Positions 57,891 through 64,000 of a stretch of DNA of 64,000 nt are shown here, piece by piece. A model generated the notes under the pieces. It did no database searches, was not told the DNA's origin, and was given only the letters and a program-made list of their open reading frames with translations. The DNA is from Phlebiopsis flavidoalba (taxonomy: Eukaryota > Basidiomycota > Agaricomycetes > Polyporales > Phanerochaetaceae): NCBI GenBank assembly GCA_035772785.1, contig JAOCPU010000031.1, forward strand, positions 124,001 to 188,000, read 5' to 3'. Positions within the stretch are counted from its first letter, which is position 1. Every line of letters begins with the position of its first letter. The translations under genes were made by a program, and so were the position numbers.

Positions 57891-60800
57891 ATGAAACTGA
57901 AGGAGATACGCCGGACGTCGACCTTCGCATGGTCGCCGCTGCCGTCGCTACCTCTCCTCGCCACCGGTACTGTTGCAGGCGCACTTGAGTCGAATCGTTA
58001 GATCAGCTAACAACGGACAACTCGAGATATGGGAGCCTGACTTCCTGGACAAGAACGAGTATGAACTGTGGGGGCGAAGGACAGGCTGGTGCGAAAGCAA
58101 TCTATTACGACGAGCTCAAGATTCAACCGGCTAGCCTGGGGGATACACCGACGGCGGACGCGACCGAGGCAAGTGCTCGTAGCGGGTATGGAGAACGTGA
58201 GAATTGGACATCTAGGGATCCTTCTAAGATCCTAGCCCAAGGCCAGAGTATGGATCGCCCCTCTGTCGATTTTGGTGTGAAATATTGCCAACTGTTCATT
58301 GCAGTTATTGTTGTCCGACGTCTTTGGTCTTGCGCAACAAGACCCATACAGGTCCGGTCCTTGTGCGAGGATTGGACACTTCAACCCCATTCATGGATCC
58401 AAACCTTCTTCGCGTCTGGCGCGGTCAACGGAGAGGTATGTACGATTAGGGACACCTCCGGGGTCAAATACTAATACTCTGCAGATATACATTGGGATGT
58501 TTGAAGGATCCCAGTAAACCTACTCGCCCGGTAACGCGAAGCACTAAGTTGGATGAGATCACGTCATTAGCCTGGAATCTATCACGTTCAATATGCGCTT
58601 GCTGCTTCGAGCAGTACCGGATATACCGTGGTGTGGGATCTCAGAGGCAAAGCGCGAGGTGCGCTTTATGCTTTGGCGTATTGGGCGGCCGGTGCGTTGG
58701 GACAAACTAGCAGGCCGGCTTGCAAGGGCTTTGGTGCAGCCTCGACGGTTGGAGGGAGACGCGGAATGAGCGATCTGTTGCTCCCTGGCATCCGGACAAC
58801 GTGAGGCATTCTCTTTTCTCCGATTAAAGACGCGCATACTCATCGAATGGGTAGGCCCCGACGCGTTGGTGACATCGTGTGACGGGACGACACACGTCGC
58901 CCGTTATCATGGTTTTTGGGATCTTCGCCAATGCCGCGCGCCGGAGACGGTGTGTAGTGTCTAGCGCCGTGTGGGGGAGTTATTGCTGACATCACTGGTA
59001 GATTTTGACTGGCCATGAGAAGGGCGTTTTGTTCTCTCTCATGTGTGCAAGCAAGACGCAGATTTATTACTGTCCTGCGGCAAGGATAATCGCGCTTTGT
59101 GCTGGGAACCCCCCCCCAAGACTTCCGTGACCCATAATTGGGCGATGAGTGTTTAGAAATATCATAACGTTTTTCATGGGTCCCCATATAAAAGCTATGT
59201 ATAGCGAGGAACACAATTGAGCACCACCAGGCCCCGGAGTGCTTAATACATTTGTAGCTTTCCTTTTCGGCTAGGATTAACCCTGGGCAATTCTAAGTCA
59301 ATCGACTGGATTGTCCCACGTAATCTCAGATCTTTTCGCGGCACACCCAGCCCTGTATATTTTGTGTAACGTAGGACCACGAGAAATCTACATACACGTT
59401 AATTCACGTTCCATCCAATCGACGAACGAAACCCAGTGGTGAGGCTCCAGCCCCCACCTCCCGCTGTTGTGGGTGATGTGCATTCGGATGTGTTTGACAG
59501 TGCCAGGCTTAAATCGAGGGCCTACACCAAGCACAACGTTGTCCCTCAAGCAACCCCCCCCAACGTGGCTGTGAGGACGCCACCGTATCCTTCTTCTTGT
59601 CGGCTATCGGGCAGGCAAGTTTTTGGTCACTGTTTCGAAACACTACCTGCTGCTACCGGGCAAACATCAAAGCGCTTCGGTTCACTTCTCAGAACTGTGC
59701 CCACGACTGAAGCTCATACGATCACCCAAACGCGCTGCGAAGCTGCAGAAAGCTATCGAGTCGGATCACTCTTCGATGCCTCTCCTCTCGCCGAAAGAGA
59801 AAAGGGGGTGCAGAGGAGCAAGACGAGAAAGCTCGGCCGGAAACTGGCAAGGCGCTTTGTCTCAGAGTGTCCCATCTTCAAAGGCCAACTCCCGCGCGGA
59901 TGAGTCATCATTACCACCCTTGCCCTTGGCGTTCTCACGACAAAGCGGCAGTGGGGGCCATTGGTTCGGTAGTGGTGGGGTCGCAACACTCGCGTCGATG
60001 GGAGGGCTGTTGAAAAACTCAAGGCTATTCCGCCACGCTCAGTAGGGAGTGGAGAATTTTTCCCCGTGCTGAGACTGACCGACCTTGGGACGTGACTGAG
60101 GTGAGACGGAACAATTGCAAGTTGTCCAGGGAAGCCAAGTTCCCGGTTAATACGCGTTTTGGTTGCACGGCCCGAGCGCGAGGTGTGATTAACAATCCCG
60201 GACGGACTGAAGAATAGAAGTTTGACCCAAAACAGCTTGCATTAGCTAGCAGTAGAACTAACGCCCTCAATCCCTAAGATAGTTTAGCACCGATGCTCGC
60301 TGAGAAGTGGTCTGCGTCGGATGCGACCCACCCGACGCTGATGGCGAGTCCCCACCACTGTACCGCTCCTAGCTTGTTTTGTGGCGACGAATATTGCGGG
60401 CAGACACTCCTCAAACCGACGCAGCGGGCCGATTTCTTTTTGGCAAGCATCGTCAAAACCTCTCGAGGGGACGAAGAACCTCATATTGAGAATCCCACAT
60501 CATAACTATGCCTCCCCTCGAACTCTTTCGGTGGCTAGCTACTATCGGCTCTCGCCCCTCCTCTGGTTTGCGTCCGATGCACTCAGGAGAACAACACCTT
60601 CCGCATCTACCCCAACGACGGAGGTCCGAAACTGACCGTCTCGTGACCAAAGGCCCTCGTGCTTGGGTGACTTCGAGAGTGCAGTTTCCTTGTGTCTCTC
60701 GCGCGAGCGCTATGCCGACGCAATTCTTCTTGCTGTCAGAGGGGCGGTCCTGCCGATGGCGCTGCTCCCAGAAGACACAGAAAGCCTATACTTGTTATTC

Positions 60801-63253
60801 GAGGCGTCCGGACTACCGAGCTTCCGTAACTCGTAGTATCCGTCTCTTCCAGTCGATTTGTCACGGACGACCTCGAAGGGGACATCGTGCAGAACGCGGA
60901 TTTGCAGGTAGTGGCATGGAGATCAATTTCGTGTATCTTATAGGCACCTTCTGCAGCAGCCAAGATGACTTTGCAAATTTGTGCAGAACAGCTGGTCAAC
61001 GCCTTGTAGTTCCAGTCCAGCCCTCGTGCTAAAGGCTCCGCGACACCTGAGACTGCGGAGTAAAGGGCTTTGGAGTTCCGAAAGAACGCGACGCTGACGT
61101 ACTTGGCTCTGCAGGCCGGACTTGAGAGGCTCGTCAACATCTGTATCGAGGAGCCTTAGTGGCGAAGAAGAAGTATAGCTTGTTGGAACAGAAGGAAAGC
61201 CTCCATGGTTCGCGTTACACCGTTCACGCGTCCGCATTGCAAAGATGCTGTTCATTGAGAAGGTGACTGTATTCCGTAAGGCGATCCAGTTGAAGACAGC
61301 GATCTCGTCCAGGGAGGCAGTCCCAGAACAGGAAGAAGCACGCTCGTAAATAAGCTTTCCGCTCTGTATGATAGGTTAACGTTGTAAACTTCGGAGTACG
61401 CGGATCTTCTAGCCACTCAAGGTGCCTGGTCCAAGATAAGCAGTCTCATGCCTCAAGCTTACTCCTTCGGGCTACCACGGCGCGCCGGGCAGCCATCTCG
61501 ACTTCTCCGAAGGACGCAAACGACTCCAGATTGGCTGCGGGTATCCAGTGCAGTACGCCCAGCCAGGACCTCATCTCTGTCCGCCCCTACCACCCTTTCC
61601 TGCCAAATCAGCCCCGGCCCCTGCAAGCTCATCGTTTTACGGTTACGGAAACCCGTACGGTGCTCCGGCTCAGCAACAGCAACCGTCATTCGGCGCCCCT
61701 CAAGCACCTGCGCAACCTCCCTCTACGTATGCCCCTTACGGAGCGAGCCAGTCTTATGGAGCCGCCCCAGTTCGAATACCTATCTGCGCGCCTTTCTGCG
61801 CCTTCTGCTCCACGGTACCCCCAGTCTCTCAGTCCGGCTATGCAACCTCCAGCACCTGCGGGGTACGCTCTTGGGGCCATACGGGCAACAGCAACATGAC
61901 AGCCAGCTGCAGCATTCTCAACCACCTCCTCGTGGCACACTCACTCCGTCACGCACCTTTGGCGCCTCCTCCCAAAGGGCCCGCCATCAAGCGAGACAAC
62001 GGAGGATGGAATGACGCACCAGCTCATGTCTCTGCACGGGCGCACTCCCGCGAACGTCAAAACGCCACAGCGCAAGCAAGCCTTCGGCGATTATGTCTCC
62101 GTTCCCCAACGCGCCTTCGCCGAGCATCGTGCGCCCCGTCGACGCCTCCCGCTCATGGTCAGCCTCCGCCAGTCTTTGCCCCCTCCCCCGCGTCCCGGGT
62201 AGTGTACAACAACGAGCTCCGCCACCACCGCAAGGGCACGTCTACCACCACCGCCTGGGCCAGGCCAGTATCCTCCTCAAGGAGGACCGCCAGGGCACCA
62301 AGGGATGATGCAGCCTCCACCGTCTGAGAATGATGTCTCCCCCCACAAGGCCCTGGTCTTGCTCGTGGGCCTCCACCCCAGGGACAGTTCGCCGCACCTC
62401 CACCACGCGCGGCCACGTCCCTCAGCAGACTCCCCGCTGGCACCCACGCACCTCCCTCCCGGTCCACCCCCCATGCGCGGCACGCCGTCTCCGGCCTTTG
62501 CTAGGGCCACGCCGCACCGCCATCCCCAGTCAGGCCCGTATGCGCCCACCACCAGGCGTCTCAGTCGTTCGCCCCACCACCGCCGCAGGGAGGATTCGCG
62601 CCTCCACCGCAACAAGGATTCGCGCCGCCGCCCCACGCAGGGCCCACCAGGCGCAGGGCCGCTGCCTCCTATGGCCCCGCCTCCTGGTCCAGGCCAAGCG
62701 ACGCCGTCTGCTCCACCCCTCCTAGAGCGAAGCCCGGACCTCCTCAGCCCCAAATATCGTACGTCCTCGCTATGAGGTGTTTTGACGGCCTGCTGATGAC
62801 ACCTCAATAGCGCCTGGTGACCGGAGTCACATCCCTGAGCACCTGAAGCCGGTCTTTGTCGTGATCTCGCAACAGCTCGATATTGTCAAGCAGACGACGC
62901 CGGTCAGTAAAGCTATATTTGGGCACCGTCACACCTCCTGACCTTTCGCTCGCAGCCCCAGCAAAAGCGTCTCGCCGATGACTTGGAGCGCCGCATCAAC
63001 CCTCTCTTCGACGCTCTCAACTGCGAGACGCTGTCGAAGGGTGTTTGCGACCAGCTTCTTGTTTTGACACGCGGTGAGTGGTTTTAGAACTAACCTTGCG
63101 AACTGTGGGTTGATTTCCTGTGTCAGCCATGGAAGGCACGGGACCGCGAGTCCGCTCTGGCGATCCACATCGAACTACTCAGGACAGGTTCCTTGACGGA
63201 CGGACATCGGCATGTGGATGGCTGGCGTCAAGCAGCTCATCATGCGGCTGTAA
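57891..63253 (+). CDS. SEC31: SEC31, outer coat subunit of COPII vesicles
   Basis: With Sec13 it forms the cage of COPII vesicles and stimulates Sar1 GTP hydrolysis at ER exit sites. ATG 57891 starts [16 protein letters not shown], then [13 protein letters not shown] and [19 protein letters not shown]40 pieces follow: [15 protein letters not shown] near 58410-58435 with an intron [46 protein letters not shown] and [15 protein letters not shown] near 59070-59105. Alpha-solenoid: [28 protein letters not shown] near 60760-60910; [20 protein letters not shown] near 61085-61135; [13 protein letters not shown] near 61250. A long Pro/Gln-rich region (about 61440-62760) precedes the C-terminal helical domain: [77 protein letters not shown] at 63251-63253. 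Gene length fits the roughly 1300-residue family plus introns. Frequent one-base shifts, for example at VLVRGLD-FNPIHG (58350-58400). Confidence 0.95.
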
Positions 63254-64000
63254 GCTCTCCGTCCGTCGTATGCATGCGATTGCCTACGGCACCAAAAGCG
63301 TCTTCGTACCCGTATATACTGCACTTGTAGCAAATGTTCACGCGTAGAGTCTGGACTCGAGGTAGAATTGTATGGAACTCCTTTTAGTACGATCTTAACA
63401 AATATGACTGAGTGCGAAGTGACATGCACTGGGCACTTCTGAGCTTCTGTAACGAAGGCATACTGTTCGAGTGTCTCTAATTGCATGCGACAGTAGGCGC
63501 GAACTCTTCTGCGAGCACCACGGGCGCCTATACTGGCACAGACCTTGTCCCCCGTCCATCGCATGCTAAATTGGTTTCGTACATCCACGGGTCCTCACGA
63601 CGATGCAGGTCGATGGCTCGGTGCTTATGTCGGCGTGAACTACAAAAGGTATATAAGAACAGTTCAAATTGACCCGATACCATGGCCAGTGGCTGGTATT
63701 AAAACAAATAAGCATTTAGAAACCAGCACTGCGACGTGTTCGTTGTACTTGTCAGCCTCTGCCTCTGGCTCTTCCAGCGTGCAGAGGCACACGACAAATG
63801 GCTAGCCGCACAAGAGCTTAGAATAAGCCAGGTATCCGTTCTTCGCGGTCTTACTTCTTCGCCGTACTTGTACTCGAGCCAGGTGGCCGTGACATCGTTT
63901 AAACGACTTCATAGCAGCTGCACTGAGCATTATCGTTGATCGAAGCAAGCCCCTATTCTATCCCCTCATCCTCTCCACGAATCTCCGCCATTGTCTTGCA
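63254..64000. other. SEC31 downstream region and possible start of a minus-strand gene
   Basis: From an ATG at 63991 the minus strand reads MAEIRGEDEGIE before a stop, and further along VTATWLEYKYGEE ends at a GTAAGA donor (near 63865). This could be the 5' part of a frameshifted gene, but no family is recognised and I do not call it a CDS. Confidence 0.25.

Noticed and set aside
61548..62807. Long overlapping frames on both strands (up to 259 codons)
   Set aside because: Shadows of the Pro/Gln-rich, GC-rich part of SEC31, which lacks stops in several frames.

Overview
The window is nuclear DNA of a filamentous basidiomycete, most likely Agaricomycetes. Genes are broken by short (about 50-60 nt) GT..AG introns. 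There are class I-like hydrophobin genes, an array of agaric-type F-box genes and an ER-oxygenase-like DUF2236 gene, beside conserved housekeeping genes (SIN3, HAP3, BRR2, CFT1, SEC31). No bacterial operon, rRNA, tRNA, CRISPR or viral feature was seen.

One property colours every call: the conserved genes are repeatedly interrupted by single-base insertions or deletions, often in homopolymer runs, while the protein similarity carries on in the next frame. Essential genes are hit as often as dispensable ones, so unpolished long-read sequence is the likeliest cause. I therefore give one span per gene, from inferred start to inferred stop including introns, and note the shifts. Outer limits are firm where start or stop is stated as read directly; other limits are approximate.

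Layout. 1-338: 5' end of a gene running off the left edge (-). 1042-1729: a non-autonomous DNA element (MITE) with 29-bp perfect inverted ends. 2127-4156: sphingoid-base-phosphate phosphatase, LCB3-like (-). 7530-16154: hydrophobin neighbourhood, with two hydrophobin genes (9916-10344, 15720-16154) and a decayed third copy (7530-7992), all on the minus strand and sharing promoter elements; an MFS monocarboxylate-type transporter (13282-15353, +) lies between the two better copies. 17535-21772: SIN3 corepressor (-). 22951-24765: DUF2236/mpaB-like gene (+). 25559-35649: F-box/LRR-like genes, one on the minus strand and three in tandem on the plus strand, with a small unknown gene between. 36235-38565: Ser/Pro-rich unknown (-). 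39478-40066: HAP3 (-). 40565-47480: BRR2 (-). 49718-51076: weak unknown gene (-). 51614-57526: CFT1 (-). 57891-63253: SEC31 (+), divergent from CFT1 across 364 bp.

The housekeeping genes serve mRNA metabolism and gene control (BRR2 splicing, CFT1 3'-end formation, SIN3 and HAP3 transcription), secretion (SEC31) and sphingolipid turnover (LCB3-like). The accessory part is the hydrophobin cluster and the F-box array. The most unusual biological signal is that both readable hydrophobins carry six instead of eight cysteines, and the two missing ones are the partners of one disulfide.
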